A stretch of DNA of 64,000 bases from Stutzerimonas stutzeri (GCF_019090095.1 NZ_JAGQFP010000002.1:558001-622000); one strand, 5' to 3'. Shown: positions 1 through 9,925, numbered from the stretch's first letter. Notes: generated by a model not told the origin, from the letters alone. Translations and numbers: made by a program.

Positions 1-1638
1 CGCATCCTCGGTCGTGGCAAGCTGGGCGTCAGCCTCGACGAGACGTGCAGCGAGCAGACCGTCGAACAACTGCTGGCAGTGTTCCTCGGCGCCGATCACG
101 GGTTGGACATCGCGACGCTGGATGCCGGCGACATCGTCAGCGGCATCCCCACCGAGCTGCAGCGTAGCAGCGGCTACCTGAGCCACCCGGTGTTCAACAG
201 CCATCACAGTGAAACCGAGATGCTGCGCTACCTCAAGCAGCTGGAAAACAAGGACCTGGCTTTGAACCAGGCCATGATTCCGCTCGGCTCATGCACCATG
301 AAGCTCAACGCCACCAGCGAGATGATTCCGATCACCTGGCCGGAATTCGCCAACCTGCACCCCTTCGCACCGCAAGAGCAGGCCCACGGCTACAAGTTGA
401 TGATCGACGAGCTGGAAGCCTGGTTGTGTGCGATCACCGGTTTCGATGCGATTTCCATGCAGCCCAACTCCGGTGCGCAGGGTGAATATGCCGGCCTGGT
501 TGCGATCCGCAAGTATCACGAAAGCCGCGGCGAAGGGCAGCGCGACATCTGCCTGATTCCGTCCTCGGCGCATGGCACCAACCCGGCGTCGGCGCAGATG
601 GTCAGCATGCGTGTGGTCATCGTCGAGTGCGACAAGGCGGGCAACGTCGACCTCGAGGACCTCAAGCGCAAGGCTGCCGAGGCCGGCGACAAGCTGTCGT
701 GCCTGATGATCACCTACCCGTCGACCCATGGCGTCTACGAAGAGGGCATTCGCGAGATCTGCGAGGCGATTCACGCCCAGGGCGGCCAGGTCTACATGGA
801 CGGTGCCAATCTCAACGCTCAGGTCGGCCTGGCACGGCCCGCGGACATTGGTGCGGACGTCTCGCACATGAACCTGCACAAGACCTTCTGTATTCCTCAT
901 GGCGGCGGCGGCCCTGGCATGGGCCCGATCGGCATCAAGGCGCATCTGCAGCCGTTCGTCTCGAACCATCCGGTGATCGAGCTGCAGGGCCCGAATCCCG
1001 AGAACGGCGCGGTCAGTGCCGCGCCCTGGGGCAGCGCCAGCATTCTACCGATCAGCTGGATGTACATCGCCATGATGGGGCCGCAGCTGCGTGACGCTAC
1101 CGAGGTCGCGATTCTTAGCGCCAACTACCTGGCAATGCGTCTGGGTGACGCCTTCCCGGTGCTTTACAGCGGTCGCAACGGTCGGGTCGCGCACGAATGC
1201 ATCATCGACCTGCGACCTTTGAAGGCGCAGACCGGCATCACCGAAGAGGATGTTGCCAAGCGTCTGATTGACTACGGTTTTCATGCGCCGACCATGTCCT
1301 TCCCGGTACCGGGCACGCTGATGATCGAGCCGACCGAGAGCGAGTCGAAGGCCGAGCTGGATCGTTTCGTCGAGGCGATGCTGAGCATTCGCGCGGAGAT
1401 TGCCAAGGTCGAGGACGGTGCATGGTCGGCCGAGGACAACCCCTTGGTACACGCGCCCCATACCCTGGCTGACGTGACCCACCCATGGGATCGCCCATAC
1501 AGCATTGCCGAAGGGGTCACGCCAAGCGCGCACACCCAGGCGCATAAATACTGGCCGGCGGTGAATCGGGTGGACAACGTGTTCGGCGACCGCAACCTGT
1601 TCTGCGCTTGCGTGCCGGTCGACGACTACCGCGAGTAA
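1..1638 (+). CDS. gcvP: Glycine dehydrogenase (P-protein), C-terminal part
   Basis: This is the C-terminal 545 residues of the P-protein of the glycine cleavage system, which decarboxylates glycine and passes the aminomethyl group to lipoyl-GcvH in the cytoplasm. The frame is open from base 1 with no start in view, so the gene begins upstream; full-length bacterial proteins are about 950 residues. The pyridoxal-phosphate lysine is visible in the motif [16 protein letters not shown] (lysine codon 880-882), and the conserved stretch [11 protein letters not shown] lies near 275-310. The reading frame ends in TAA, and a GC-rich hairpin follows before convergent engB. The other gcv genes are not in the window. 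Identification is firm; only the paralogue number (gcvP1 or gcvP2) is open. Confidence 0.97.
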   Translation, partial: RILGRGKLGVSLDETCSEQTVEQLLAVFLGADHGLDIATLDAGDIVSGIPTELQRSSGYLSHPVFNSHHSETEMLRYLKQLENKDLALNQAMIPLGSCTMKLNATSEMIPITWPEFANLHPFAPQEQAHGYKLMIDELEAWLCAITGFDAISMQPNSGAQGEYAGLVAIRKYHESRGEGQRDICLIPSSAHGTNPASAQMVSMRVVIVECDKAGNVDLEDLKRKAAEAGDKLSCLMITYPSTHGVYEEGIREICEAIHAQGGQVYMDGANLNAQVGLARPADIGADVSHMNLHKTFCIPHGGGGPGMGPIGIKAHLQPFVSNHPVIELQGPNPENGAVSAAPWGSASILPISWMYIAMMGPQLRDATEVAILSANYLAMRLGDAFPVLYSGRNGRVAHECIIDLRPLKAQTGITEEDVAKRLIDYGFHAPTMSFPVPGTLMIEPTESESKAELDRFVEAMLSIRAEIAKVEDGAWSAEDNPLVHAPHTLADVTHPWDRPYSIAEGVTPSAHTQAHKYWPAVNRVDNVFGDRNLFCACVPVDDYRE

Positions 1639-1645
1639 TGCTGCG

Positions 1646-1679
1646 CCGCCCGGTCTGATGCTAGTGTCAGGTCGGGCGG
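1646..1679. terminator. Hairpin between convergent gcvP and engB
   Basis: CCGCCCG at 1646-1652 pairs with CGGGCGG at 1673-1679, and the inner CTGA/TCAG can extend the stem. It lies 8 bases after the gcvP stop and about 15 bases from the end of the opposing gene. There is no clear U-tract, so intrinsic termination is inferred mainly from position. Confidence 0.4.
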
Positions 1680-1694
1680 TCTCCCTCCGAAGGT

Positions 1695-2357
1695 TCAGCC
1701 TTCGTGCGAAGGCTCGTCGGGCAATTCGTCGCCTTCTTCGCCAATCATTCCCAGCAACTGTGCCAGCACCAGCTGTGCTTCCTCGACGCCCTGACGTTTC
1801 GGCGCCGAGAACAGTTGCACGCTGACGCCGTCTCCCCAGCCCTTGCGGATGTCGCGCTGGATCGCCAGCAAGGCATTCTTCGCCGCGCCGAAGGCGAGTT
1901 TGTCGGATTTGGTCAGCAGAATATGCAGCGGCATCTCGCTGGCGCTCGACCAGTCGAGCATCATTCGGTCGAACTCGGTCAGCGGATGGCGGATGTCCAT
2001 CATCAGGAACACCCCGGCCAGGCTTTCGCGGCTGCTCAGATAGGCTTCCAGGTGGCGCTGCCAGTGCTGCTTCAGCGGAATCGGCACTTTGGCGTAGCCG
2101 TACCCGGGCAAGTCGACCAGACGCAGATGTTCGTCGAGGCGGAAGAAGTTGAGCAGCTGGGTGCGCCCCGGGGTTTTCGAGGTGCGCGCCAGGCTGGCAT
2201 GGGTCAGGGTATTGAGCGCGCTGGACTTGCCCGCGTTCGACCGACCGGCGAAGGCGACTTCAAGCCCCTCGTCAGCCGGGCACTGGTCCACCTTGGCGGC
2301 GCTGGTCATGAAGGTGGCTTGCTGGCAGAGGCCGAGAATCGGGTTTTTGGGAGGCAT
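1695..2357 (-). CDS. engB: Ribosome biogenesis GTPase EngB/YsxC
   Basis: This 220-residue TrmE-Era-EngA-EngB-Septin family GTPase is needed for assembly of the 50S subunit. G1 is [10 protein letters not shown]3 is [10 protein letters not shown]4 is LTKSDK and G5 is FSAPK, all in the right order. I chose the ATG at 2357 (protein begins [16 protein letters not shown]), because this matches the N-terminus I know for Pseudomonas EngB. An in-frame ATG lies two codons upstream (2363) and another at 2399; neither has a strong ribosome binding site. A frame open to 2510 upstream adds basic, low-complexity residues that do not look like the family. It is divergent from the cytochrome c4 gene, as in P. 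aeruginosa. Confidence 0.95.
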   Translation of the reverse strand: MPPKNPILGLCQQATFMTSAAKVDQCPADEGLEVAFAGRSNAGKSSALNTLTHASLARTSKTPGRTQLLNFFRLDEHLRLVDLPGYGYAKVPIPLKQHWQRHLEAYLSSRESLAGVFLMMDIRHPLTEFDRMMLDWSSASEMPLHILLTKSDKLAFGAAKNALLAIQRDIRKGWGDGVSVQLFSAPKRQGVEEAQLVLAQLLGMIGEEGDELPDEPSHEG

Positions 2358-2621
2358 GGGCATTCCGGTAGGTGCGCGAGGGGTGCGGCAATGGTTCATT
2401 TCCGTTTCAAGAACGCCAGTATATAATGCCGCAGATTTTGTGTGCGCTTTGGTCTTGATCGAGCCCGGATCGCGGTCGTACCGGCATCGACATGACGCCG
2501 GAGATAGCACCGCCCGGACGCCGGATCAGTTGCCACTTCTAACGAGCAATTGCCATGACCCACGCGCTTGGCTTGCCGAATAAGATTGTCTTTTAACCCT
2601 TAGCCGTAGTTGGATGAGCTG

Positions 2622-3254
2622 ATGAACAAAGTACTCGTGAGTCTGCTGTTGACCCTTGGCATCACCGGTATCGCCCATGCGGCTGGTAATGCCGAAGCCG
2701 GTCAGGAGAAGGTTGCAGTCTGTGGCGCTTGCCATGGTGCCGACGGCAACAGCGCCGCCCCGAACTTCCCGAAACTGGCAGGCCAGGGTGAGCGCTACCT
2801 GTTCAAGCAGCTACAGGACATCAAGGCCGGATCCAGTCCGACCGCCGAGCCAGGCGTTGGCCGCAAGGTGCTGGAAATGACCGGTATCCTCGAGCCCTAC
2901 AGCGATCAGGACCTGCAAGACATCGCCGCCTATTTCTCTAGCCAGAAGATGACCGTCGGCATGGCCGATCCGGCGCTGGTCGCGCAAGGCGAAAAGCTGT
3001 TCCGCGGCGGCAAGGTGGAAGAGGGCATGCCAGCCTGCACCGGTTGCCACTCGCCGAATGGCGTGGGTAACAACCTGGCCGGCTTCCCGCATCTGGGTGG
3101 CCAGCATGCGGCCTACACGGCCAAGCAGCTGACGGCCTTCCGCGAAGGCGAGCGCACCAACGACGGCGACGCCATGATCATGCGCACCATCGCCTCGAAG
3201 CTGAGCAACAAGGATATCGAAGCCCTGTCCAGCTACATCCAGGGCCTACACTGA
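2622..3254 (+). CDS. cc4: Cytochrome c4, dihaem periplasmic electron carrier
   Basis: A 210-residue dihaem c-type cytochrome that carries electrons in the periplasm, typically to terminal oxidases. An Sec signal peptide covers about residues 1-20 (ending GIAHA). Two haem-binding motifs are visible: CGACH at residues 34-38 and CTGCH at 139-143. The protein is an internal duplication of two class I cytochrome domains, and its length is normal for the family. I chose the ATG at 2622 rather than the in-frame ATG at 2610, because the hydrophobic signal sequence starts there. A strong intrinsic terminator follows. The neighbours engB and dsbA are in the same order in P. aeruginosa. Confidence 0.95.
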   Translation: MNKVLVSLLLTLGITGIAHAAGNAEAGQEKVAVCGACHGADGNSAAPNFPKLAGQGERYLFKQLQDIKAGSSPTAEPGVGRKVLEMTGILEPYSDQDLQDIAAYFSSQKMTVGMADPALVAQGEKLFRGGKVEEGMPACTGCHSPNGVGNNLAGFPHLGGQHAAYTAKQLTAFREGERTNDGDAMIMRTIASKLSNKDIEALSSYIQGLH

Positions 3255-3280
3255 CAGCGTCGGCTGCGGCCGGCTAGAGA

Positions 3281-3316
3281 AGGCGTTCAGGTCGCGTACC
3301 TGAACGCCTTTTTTGT
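3281..3316 (+). terminator. Rho-independent terminator after cytochrome c4
   Basis: A perfect 12-bp stem is formed by 3281-3292 and 3298-3309 with a 5-base loop, followed directly by a T-rich run (3309-3320). This is a textbook intrinsic terminator separating the cytochrome gene from dsbA. Confidence 0.93.
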
Positions 3317-3437
3317 TTTCCCGCCGCTACAATGATTGTCAAGATATTGAAAAGCGTCGAAAAGCGCTGGCGAGCGGGCGCCATATGCTGCAGCCTGTGG
3401 CGCTTTCGGTCAGTTGTTCCAAGCCAAGGGAGTCCAC

Positions 3438-4067
3438 ATGCGCAAACTCATTCTCAGTGCTGTTCTCGTTACCGCCAGTCTGTTCGGCTTTGCCGCCAAC
3501 GCAGCCGAGTTTCAGGCGGGCAAGGAATACGTCGAACTGAAGAATCCGGTCCCGGTGTCCGAGCCCGGCAAGATCGAGGTCGTTGAGCTGTTCTGGTATG
3601 GCTGCCCGCACTGCTACCAGTTCGAGCCAACGATCAATCCGTGGATCAAGCAACTGCCGGATGATGTCGACTTCAAGCGCATCCCGGCGATGTTCGGTGG
3701 CGTGTGGAACGCGCACGGCCAGATGTTCCTGGCGCTCGAGTCGATGAACGTCGAGCAGAAGGTGCACGACGCGATATTCAACGCGTATCACCGCGAGGGC
3801 AACAAGCTGGATACGCCGGAAAAGATGGCCGAATTCCTGGCTGGACAGGGTGTTGATGCCGATGCATTCCTGAAGGCGTACAACTCGTTCGGGGTCAAGA
3901 GCCGCGCCGAGCAGGCCAAGAAGCTGGCCATGGCCTATCAGATCACCGGTGTTCCGGTGATGATCGTCAACGGCAAGTATCGCTTCGATATCGGTTCTGC
4001 CGGCGGTCCGCAGCGCGCGCTGGAAGTGGCCGACTACCTGATCGAAAAAGAACGCGCTGCGCAGTAA
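3438..4067 (+). CDS. dsbA: Thiol:disulfide interchange protein DsbA
   Basis: A 209-residue periplasmic oxidoreductase that introduces disulfide bonds into exported proteins. A signal peptide spans about residues 1-22. The active site is FWYGCPHC with cysteines 56 and 59, the DsbA-type CPHC. The cis-proline loop is GVPVMIVNG near the C-terminus. The ATG at 3438 is preceded by AAGGGA at 3425-3430; an in-frame ATG at 3414 would only add residues before the signal peptide. The next gene starts 3 bases after the stop, so the two are probably cotranscribed. Confidence 0.96.
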   Translation: MRKLILSAVLVTASLFGFAANAAEFQAGKEYVELKNPVPVSEPGKIEVVELFWYGCPHCYQFEPTINPWIKQLPDDVDFKRIPAMFGGVWNAHGQMFLALESMNVEQKVHDAIFNAYHREGNKLDTPEKMAEFLAGQGVDADAFLKAYNSFGVKSRAEQAKKLAMAYQITGVPVMIVNGKYRFDIGSAGGPQRALEVADYLIEKERAAQ

Positions 4068-4070
4068 GCC

Positions 4071-4937
4071 ATGTTGCGGCGTTGGAGCTCACCGCGCCTG
4101 GCCGGACCCCGCCAGGCGCGAGTCAACCCGCTCTGCCTCGACGCCAGCGGGCTTCCCTGCGATGGCCGTCTGCGGCTGTTGAGCTTCAACATCCAGGTCG
4201 GCATCAGTACCGAGCGTTACCACCATTACCTGACTCGCAGCTGGCAGCACCTGCTGCCGCATGCCGGGCGCGCCAGCAACCTGCAGCGTATCGGTGAGCT
4301 GCTCGGCAGCTACGATCTGGTCGCCTTGCAGGAGGCCGATGGCGGCAGCTTGCGCTCAGGCTATGTCAACCAAGTCGAGCAACTCGCTCAGCTCGGCGCC
4401 TTCCCCTACTGGTATCAACAACTGAACCGTAACCTCGGCCGCTTTGCCCAGCACAGCAACGGCGTGCTCAGCCGCCTGGAGCCGCAGGGGTTGGAGGATC
4501 ACCCGCTACCCGGGCCATCCGGGCGCGGGGCCATCCTGCTGCGGTTCGGCGAGGGGAAGGATGCGTTGGTGGTGGTGGTCATGCATCTTGCGCTGGGGGG
4601 CGGGGTGCGGACGCGCCAGCTGGCCTACATCCGCGAGCTGATCGGCGGCTACAAGCATCAGGTGCTGATGGGCGACATGAACACCCATGCCAGCGATCTG
4701 CTGGAATATTCACCGCTACGCGACCTGGGCCTGCAGGCACCACAGATCCAGGCGACGTTCCCTAGTTGGCGCCCGCAGCGCTGCCTCGATCATATCTTGC
4801 TGAGCCCCAGCCTGACGCTCGAACGCGTCGAGGTGCTGAGTCAGGCCAGTTCTGATCACCTGCCAGTGGCTGTGGAGATTCGCTTGCCCGACACCCTGCA
4901 CACTGACGCATTGCCGGTACCTACGGACAGGATTTGA
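4071..4937 (+). CDS. Endonuclease/exonuclease/phosphatase family protein
   Basis: A 288-residue protein of the EEP (DNase I-like) superfamily. Recognisable motifs are LLSFNIQVG near the N-terminus, the metal-binding glutamate in VALQEADGG, the MGDMNTH motif, and SSDHLPVAVEI at the end. These fit a metal-dependent phosphodiesterase; the substrate cannot be read from sequence. No clear signal peptide is present. The gene begins 3 bases after dsbA and its TGA shares one base with the ATG of the downstream diguanylate cyclase, implying translational coupling. The equivalent gene has the same place beside dsbA and a GGDEF gene in P. aeruginosa. Confidence 0.85.
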   Translation: MLRRWSSPRLAGPRQARVNPLCLDASGLPCDGRLRLLSFNIQVGISTERYHHYLTRSWQHLLPHAGRASNLQRIGELLGSYDLVALQEADGGSLRSGYVNQVEQLAQLGAFPYWYQQLNRNLGRFAQHSNGVLSRLEPQGLEDHPLPGPSGRGAILLRFGEGKDALVVVVMHLALGGGVRTRQLAYIRELIGGYKHQVLMGDMNTHASDLLEYSPLRDLGLQAPQIQATFPSWRPQRCLDHILLSPSLTLERVEVLSQASSDHLPVAVEIRLPDTLHTDALPVPTDRI

Positions 4938-6769
4938 TGAGCGACGATACGCAGCGCTGGAAAGAGAAATACCTGCATTCCCTGGAACAGCAGGAGCAGC
5001 TTGAACACCGTTGGAATGCCCGGTTGGACCTGCTTCGGCGCAGCCTGGTACGCAGCAGTTTCGCCGTTGACGACGCCGATCCCGCCGTCACGCAGTGCAT
5101 GCGCGAGCTGCGCGACGTGCTGCGCGACGACGTGCAGGACGACCGCCTGGATGCATTGGTTCCGCAGCTCGAGCGGGCCGTATTGGCGACCGAGCGCAGC
5201 AAGCAGGAGCGCTTGAAACGGTTGACCGAGGCGCTTGATCGGCTGGCATTGCAACTCCTCGACCTGCCACTGCCCAGCGAAATTCGAAAGCCACTGAAGA
5301 AATTCTCACGTCAGGTCGGCGAGCGCGCGGCTCAATCGGGTGAGTTGCCCGGACTCCTGAGAGAGCTCGGGACGCTCCAGCAGCAGGCCCTGGCCGCGCA
5401 AAAGGGAAGCGCACCCTCCTCCGTAGGGCTGTTTGGCCGCTTCTTCGGCCAGCGCGAACGTACCGTGGAAACCGTCGCGACGACCGCAAGCGATCCGCTA
5501 CCGTCGCAGCCGGCCGAGCAACAATCGCTTGCGCAGCCCCTGCCGGAGGCGCCTCTCGACGTCGCTCAACAGGCGCTGCCTGCCGCAGAGCTGAAGGCTC
5601 AGCCCGATGCAACAGCGGAGCCTGTAGAGCATCGCGATGCAATGGATGCTCCGTCAGGCGAAGAAGCGACGACACCGGAGCAAGCGGCAGATCCTTATTC
5701 GCTGCCGCCTTCTCCGGAGCAGGCCTACAGTGCCATCGCCGAGCGGGTGGAAGCGACCCTGGTGGGGCTGCTCGAAGACCTCCAGCTGCCCGAGCACCAC
5801 AAGCTGCAGGCGACTGTCTTGCGTGAGCGGATCGAGAAAGGCTTGAACTGGTACGAGCTGGTGCCCGTGCTGGACGATCTGGCTCAGTTGATGATCGCGG
5901 TCGCGAATCAGGGCCAGCGGGAGTTCGAAAGCTATCTGACGTTGCTGAACGAGCGCCTGGCGACCATGCAGCACAGCCTCGGCGCCGCCAAGGAAGGGCA
6001 CGTACAGAGCAAGGAGGCGGCCCAGGCGCTGGATGAGGAGTTGCGCCAGCAGGTGGGCGGCTTGCAGCACAGCATGCTCGAAGCCACCGATCTGCCCAGC
6101 CTGAAGCAAGCGGTCCAGGCCCGCCTGGATGGGCTGTTGGAAACCGTCGATACCTACGAGCGGCAACGTGGCGAGCACGAGCAGCAGCTGGCCGAGCGGC
6201 TCAGCACCTTGGTCGGCCGCGTTGCGAGCCTGGAACAGGCGGCCACCGGCATGCGCGAGCATCTCGAGGAGCAGCGGCAAAAGGCGCTGCGCGACCCACT
6301 GACCACTCTGCCCAATCGGACCGCCTGGAACGAGCGCCTGGAACTGGAAGTGGCGCGTCAGCAGCGATATGGCGGCCAGCTCCTGCTCGCGGTCCTGGAT
6401 ATCGACCATTTCAAGCGCATCAATGACAGCTTTGGCCACCTGGCCGGCGATCGGGTGCTCAAGATCATCGCTAACGAGCTGAGCAAGCGGCTGCGCAAAA
6501 CCGATTTCATCGCACGTTTCGGTGGAGAGGAGTTCGTCCTGCTGTTGCCCGAGACCCCGCTCGACGCCGGCCAGCGGTTGCTCGACAGCCTGAGAGCGGG
6601 CGTGGAGAGCTGCCCGTTCCACTTCAAGGGCGCGCGGATACAGGTCACTCTCTCGGCCGGCATTGCCAGCTTTACTGCCCAGGAGGACGCCGAGCAGGTA
6701 TTCGAGCGTGCCGACCAGGCGCTCTATCGGGCGAAACAGGGCGGTCGTAACCGCATCGAGGTGGGCTGA
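4937..6769 (+). CDS. dgcH: Diguanylate cyclase with long N-terminal region (DgcH-like)
   Basis: A 610-residue protein with a C-terminal GGDEF domain (about residues 450-608) that makes cyclic di-GMP from two GTP. The active-site motif is GGEEF at residues 529-533. The inhibitory site RKTD lies exactly five residues before it, so product inhibition is expected. There is no membrane segment; the N-terminal part is acidic and rich in glutamine and leucine, with predicted helices and coiled coil around 340-440 and a Pro/Ala-rich linker around 175-260. The start ATG overlaps the previous stop (TGATG). By position it matches PA5487 (DgcH), a symbol assigned on synteny as well as domain content. Confidence 0.88.
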   Translation: MSDDTQRWKEKYLHSLEQQEQLEHRWNARLDLLRRSLVRSSFAVDDADPAVTQCMRELRDVLRDDVQDDRLDALVPQLERAVLATERSKQERLKRLTEALDRLALQLLDLPLPSEIRKPLKKFSRQVGERAAQSGELPGLLRELGTLQQQALAAQKGSAPSSVGLFGRFFGQRERTVETVATTASDPLPSQPAEQQSLAQPLPEAPLDVAQQALPAAELKAQPDATAEPVEHRDAMDAPSGEEATTPEQAADPYSLPPSPEQAYSAIAERVEATLVGLLEDLQLPEHHKLQATVLRERIEKGLNWYELVPVLDDLAQLMIAVANQGQREFESYLTLLNERLATMQHSLGAAKEGHVQSKEAAQALDEELRQQVGGLQHSMLEATDLPSLKQAVQARLDGLLETVDTYERQRGEHEQQLAERLSTLVGRVASLEQAATGMREHLEEQRQKALRDPLTTLPNRTAWNERLELEVARQQRYGGQLLLAVLDIDHFKRINDSFGHLAGDRVLKIIANELSKRLRKTDFIARFGGEEFVLLLPETPLDAGQRLLDSLRAGVESCPFHFKGARIQVTLSAGIASFTAQEDAEQVFERADQALYRAKQGGRNRIEVG

Positions 6770-6908
6770 CCAAACGGTCTGGGACCGTCCGCAGCGTCTC
6801 GCTATACTTTTCCATCATTCTGCCCAGCGCCATCTGCAGGTTTGGTGCACGTGCGTCGCACAGCCAAGCCGCAGTCTGCGTCATTTCGCTGTCGACCCAG
6901 AGGTGCCA

Positions 6909-7682
6909 ATGAGAGCTTTGATCCTGATCGCGATGATCGTCCTGGCCGGTTGTGCCAGTGGCCCGCGTATCGACACCCGTTACACCTCGCTGGGCCAGGA
7001 CAGCCGGGCGCAGTACATCGTCATTCACTACACCTCCAGCGACCTGCAGCGCTCGCTGGATATCCTCAAGGGTCACGATGTCAGCAGCCATTACCTGATT
7101 GGCGAGGCGCCAGCGACTATCTACCGGCTCGTGGACGAGAATCGACGCGCCTGGCACGCCGGCGAAAGCGAATGGGATGGGCGAACCTGGCTCAATTCCA
7201 GCTCCATCGGCATCGAACTGGTCAATCGCGGCTATGTCGAGACGGAGCGCGGAAGGCTCTGGTATCCCTATTCCAACGAGCAGATCGACGCCCTGATCGT
7301 GCTGCTCAAGGACATCATGCAGCGCCATGGCTTGAAGCCAGGTGCCATCGTTGGACATAGCGATATCGCGCCACAGCGCAAGGTAGACCCGGGCCCGCTG
7401 TTCCCCTGGAAGCGCCTGGCCGATGCCGGCCTGATCCGTTGGCCGGACGCCGCTACCGTTGCGCATCAGCGAAGCCTGTTCGCGGTCAGGCTGCCGGATA
7501 TTGCCTGGTTTCAGGCACAGCTCGCCAAACAGGGCTACAAGGTTCCCGTCCATGGCCACCTGGACCTGGAAACCCGCAATGTGATCGCCGCGTTTCAGAT
7601 GAAATACCGTCCGGGACGCTTCGATGGTGAGCCGGATGCTGAAACCGCGGCCATTCTGGCCGCCCTGGCGAACCCGTCCTGA
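6909..7682 (+). CDS. ampDh2: Lipoprotein N-acetylmuramoyl-L-alanine amidase (AmpDh2/AmiD type)
   Basis: A 257-residue zinc amidase that cleaves the N-acetylmuramic acid to L-alanine bond of peptidoglycan, anchored in the envelope. The signal sequence ends in lipobox LAGC with Cys15. Amidase_2 zinc ligands are visible as His40 (VIHYTSS), His150 (VGHSDIAP) and Asp160 (KVDPGP), with Glu103 in GIELVN. A C-terminal peptidoglycan-binding domain (about 200-255) follows. The ATG at 6909 has AGAGGTG just upstream and starts the signal peptide; the frame is open further upstream but without a signal. In P. aeruginosa the ampDh2 gene lies in the same place next to kinB. Confidence 0.92.
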   Translation: MRALILIAMIVLAGCASGPRIDTRYTSLGQDSRAQYIVIHYTSSDLQRSLDILKGHDVSSHYLIGEAPATIYRLVDENRRAWHAGESEWDGRTWLNSSSIGIELVNRGYVETERGRLWYPYSNEQIDALIVLLKDIMQRHGLKPGAIVGHSDIAPQRKVDPGPLFPWKRLADAGLIRWPDAATVAHQRSLFAVRLPDIAWFQAQLAKQGYKVPVHGHLDLETRNVIAAFQMKYRPGRFDGEPDAETAAILAALANPS

Positions 7683-7689
7683 CGCGACG

Positions 7690-8097
7690 TCAGCGGCGAG
7701 ACGAGCAGGCGATCAGCCGCGAATCGGCCAGCGCGGCGGTGCGGTGCACGGTGGCGGCGCGGTATTCCTCGTCGGCCAGCATGGCGAGAAACGCCTCGGG
7801 CGAGGGGTAACGCACCAGCAGCATGTCGTCCCAGGATTCCTGCTCCGGTGCTATCAGGGCCAGCTGTACACCCGCGGCCACCTGCACATCACCGCCGGCG
7901 GCCCGGACCTTGTGCAAGGCGGTGCGGCTATAGCGGCTGTAGGCTTCCTGCCCGCTGCAGGGCGTATGGCCGCTGTCGGCCGGGTAGTCGGCTTGCTGGT
8001 TGAAACGCAGCAGGTTGAGCATCAGGATCGGTTCGCCGGCCGGCATTCGTTCGGCGAAGCGTTTCAGTTGGTCGGCGCTGGGGTTGAGGCTGGGCAT
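7690..8097 (-). CDS. DUF1330-like small protein
   Basis: A 135-residue cytoplasmic protein of the dimeric alpha/beta-barrel type. It looks like the DUF1330 family: LMLNLLRFN near the N-terminus, a central YSRYS region, and VRYPSPEAFLAML with an EYRAATVHRTAAL segment near the C-terminus. Function is unknown; related proteins resemble small monooxygenase folds. The ATG at 8097 has a near-perfect AAGGAG ribosome binding site 5-6 bases upstream. It lies 34 bases downstream of kinB on the same strand, so it may be the third gene of an algB-kinB transcript. It is convergent with the amidase gene. Confidence 0.75.
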   Translation of the reverse strand: MPSLNPSADQLKRFAERMPAGEPILMLNLLRFNQQADYPADSGHTPCSGQEAYSRYSRTALHKVRAAGGDVQVAAGVQLALIAPEQESWDDMLLVRYPSPEAFLAMLADEEYRAATVHRTAALADSRLIACSSRR

Positions 8098-8131
8098 CGG
8101 GGCTCCTTGTTGTTCTTCTGGCCCCGCAGGC

Positions 8132-9925
8132 TCAAATCGGCAGGGCGATATAGAAGATGGTGCCGTGACCGATTCGCGAATGCACGCCGATACGACCACC
8201 ATGCAGCTGCGCAATCTCCTTGCATAAGGCCAGGCCCAGTCCGGCCCCACCTCGGCGGCGACCGATCTGCACGAAGGGTTCGAAAATGCGCGCCTGCTGG
8301 CTGTAGGGAATGCCTTCGCCGTTGTCTTCGACGCTCAAGATCACGCGTTCGCCATGATGCCGCGCCAGCAAACGGATCTCGCCGCCATCGGGCGTATGGC
8401 GCAGCGCGTTGCTGAGCAGGTTGTCGAGCATCCGCTCCATCTGCTGCCGGTCGAGCAGCAGGCTGGGTAGCGGCGGCTGCAATTCCAGCTTGATGTCGAT
8501 GTCGCTCTGCGCGGCGATGGGCTGGAAGCGCTGGCGTGCCTGTTCCAGCAGTTCGGCCGGATCGCAGGGCTCTCGTTCGAGCTTCTGTTGGCCGCTCTGG
8601 TAGCGCGAGAAGTTCAGCAGGTCGTTGATCAGGGTGACCAGACGCTGCATTTCCTCGTAAACGGTACTGAACAGATCGGCTTCGCGGCTGTTTTCCGGGT
8701 AATGCGTCCGCTCCCGGAGCAGGCTGAACGCCATCTGCATGCCGGTCACGGGGGTGCGCAGCTCGTGCGAGGCCCGCAGCACGAATTCGTTGCGTACGCG
8801 TTCGAAAGTCCGCTGGTCGGTGACATCGTGGAGCACCATGACCGCGCCACTGATGCGTCCATCGTGATGATTGACCGGGCTCATGCGCCACGACAGCAGC
8901 CGACGCTCACCGTCAGCCTCGATCACCAGGTCCTCGGGCGGGCCGGACAGCGGCTTGTCATCCAGCACCTGGCGGGCAGCTTCGTCCAGCTCCGGATAGC
9001 CGAGCGCCTGCCCGAGCGTCGAGCCCAGGTGCTCGCTTTCCCAGGCCAGTTGCCGTTGCGCGACCGGGTTGGCGTGCTCCAGTCGGCCCTGGCGGTCGAT
9101 GATCAGCAGGCCGTCGTCGATGCTGTCCAGCAGCGCCTGCAAGCGTTGCTGGCCATTGACTAGCGCCTCGACGTTGGTCTGTTTGAAGTCGTGCAGGGCT
9201 TGCGCCATCAGGCCGAAACGCCGAATCAGGGACGACAGTTCGGCGATCGGGGAGGCGGGCAGGTTGATGTTGAAGTCACCGCGGCCAATCTGGTCGGCCA
9301 CGCTGGACAGCTGCTCGATGGGGTCGCCGAAGCGGCGGGCGAAGCTGTGCGCGGTAATGAAACCGATCAGCAGTACCGCCATGCCGGTCAAACCGAGCAG
9401 TCCGGCGAGCAATTGCGCCCGTTCCCGGCTGCGTGTCTCGGTGTCGCGGATCTGGTCATAGGCGTTTTGCTGCATGTCGACCATCAGCTCGCGCACATGG
9501 TTGAAGGCCTGGCTGAGCGCGTTGTCTTCGAGCAGCGACCGCGACCATTGAGGGTCGGACGGCGCGTCCAGCTCGTCGGTGAAGCGCGCATAGGCCTCGC
9601 CGATGGCCTGATAGGCATGGCGGTCATCGGGACGCGCCGCCTGCGACAGGCCTTGGGCCAGCGCCGCCTGAAAGCTGCTGCGGGCGTCGGCCAGCGCGGC
9701 ATCGTCGCGCTGGCCGCGCACCAGCAGCAACAGATGGTTGCTTAACGACTGCCGCAGTTGCTGATTGACCTCGATGACGCCGAAGTTCTCGCGGATGAGC
9801 TTTTCCTGGCTCTTGGCCATTTGCACGACGCTGACGAGTGCCAGTAGCAGCCCCAGCAGCGCTACCGTCATCAGCGCCGAGAAGCCCAGAAAAAGTCGGG
9901 TTCTCAGCTTCATCTGGAGTTTCAT
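8132..9925 (-). CDS. kinB: Alginate biosynthesis sensor histidine kinase KinB
   Basis: A 597-residue inner-membrane sensor kinase, partner of AlgB. The order is TM1 (about 10-32), a periplasmic helical sensor region, TM2 (about 165-190), HAMP, PAS, HisKA with phospho-acceptor His387 in ASHELRTPVTG, and HATPase_c ending GGAGLGLALCKEI. In P. aeruginosa KinB acts largely as a phosphatase that restrains AlgB-driven alginate production; that role is inferred here from orthology. Its ATG overlaps the algB stop (ATGA), so the two are translationally coupled. An alternative start four codons inside (9913, beginning MKLRTR) is possible. Confidence 0.93.
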   Translation of the reverse strand: MKLQMKLRTRLFLGFSALMTVALLGLLLALVSVVQMAKSQEKLIRENFGVIEVNQQLRQSLSNHLLLLVRGQRDDAALADARSSFQAALAQGLSQAARPDDRHAYQAIGEAYARFTDELDAPSDPQWSRSLLEDNALSQAFNHVRELMVDMQQNAYDQIRDTETRSRERAQLLAGLLGLTGMAVLLIGFITAHSFARRFGDPIEQLSSVADQIGRGDFNINLPASPIAELSSLIRRFGLMAQALHDFKQTNVEALVNGQQRLQALLDSIDDGLLIIDRQGRLEHANPVAQRQLAWESEHLGSTLGQALGYPELDEAARQVLDDKPLSGPPEDLVIEADGERRLLSWRMSPVNHHDGRISGAVMVLHDVTDQRTFERVRNEFVLRASHELRTPVTGMQMAFSLLRERTHYPENSREADLFSTVYEEMQRLVTLINDLLNFSRYQSGQQKLEREPCDPAELLEQARQRFQPIAAQSDIDIKLELQPPLPSLLLDRQQMERMLDNLLSNALRHTPDGGEIRLLARHHGERVILSVEDNGEGIPYSQQARIFEPFVQIGRRRGGAGLGLALCKEIAQLHGGRIGVHSRIGHGTIFYIALPI

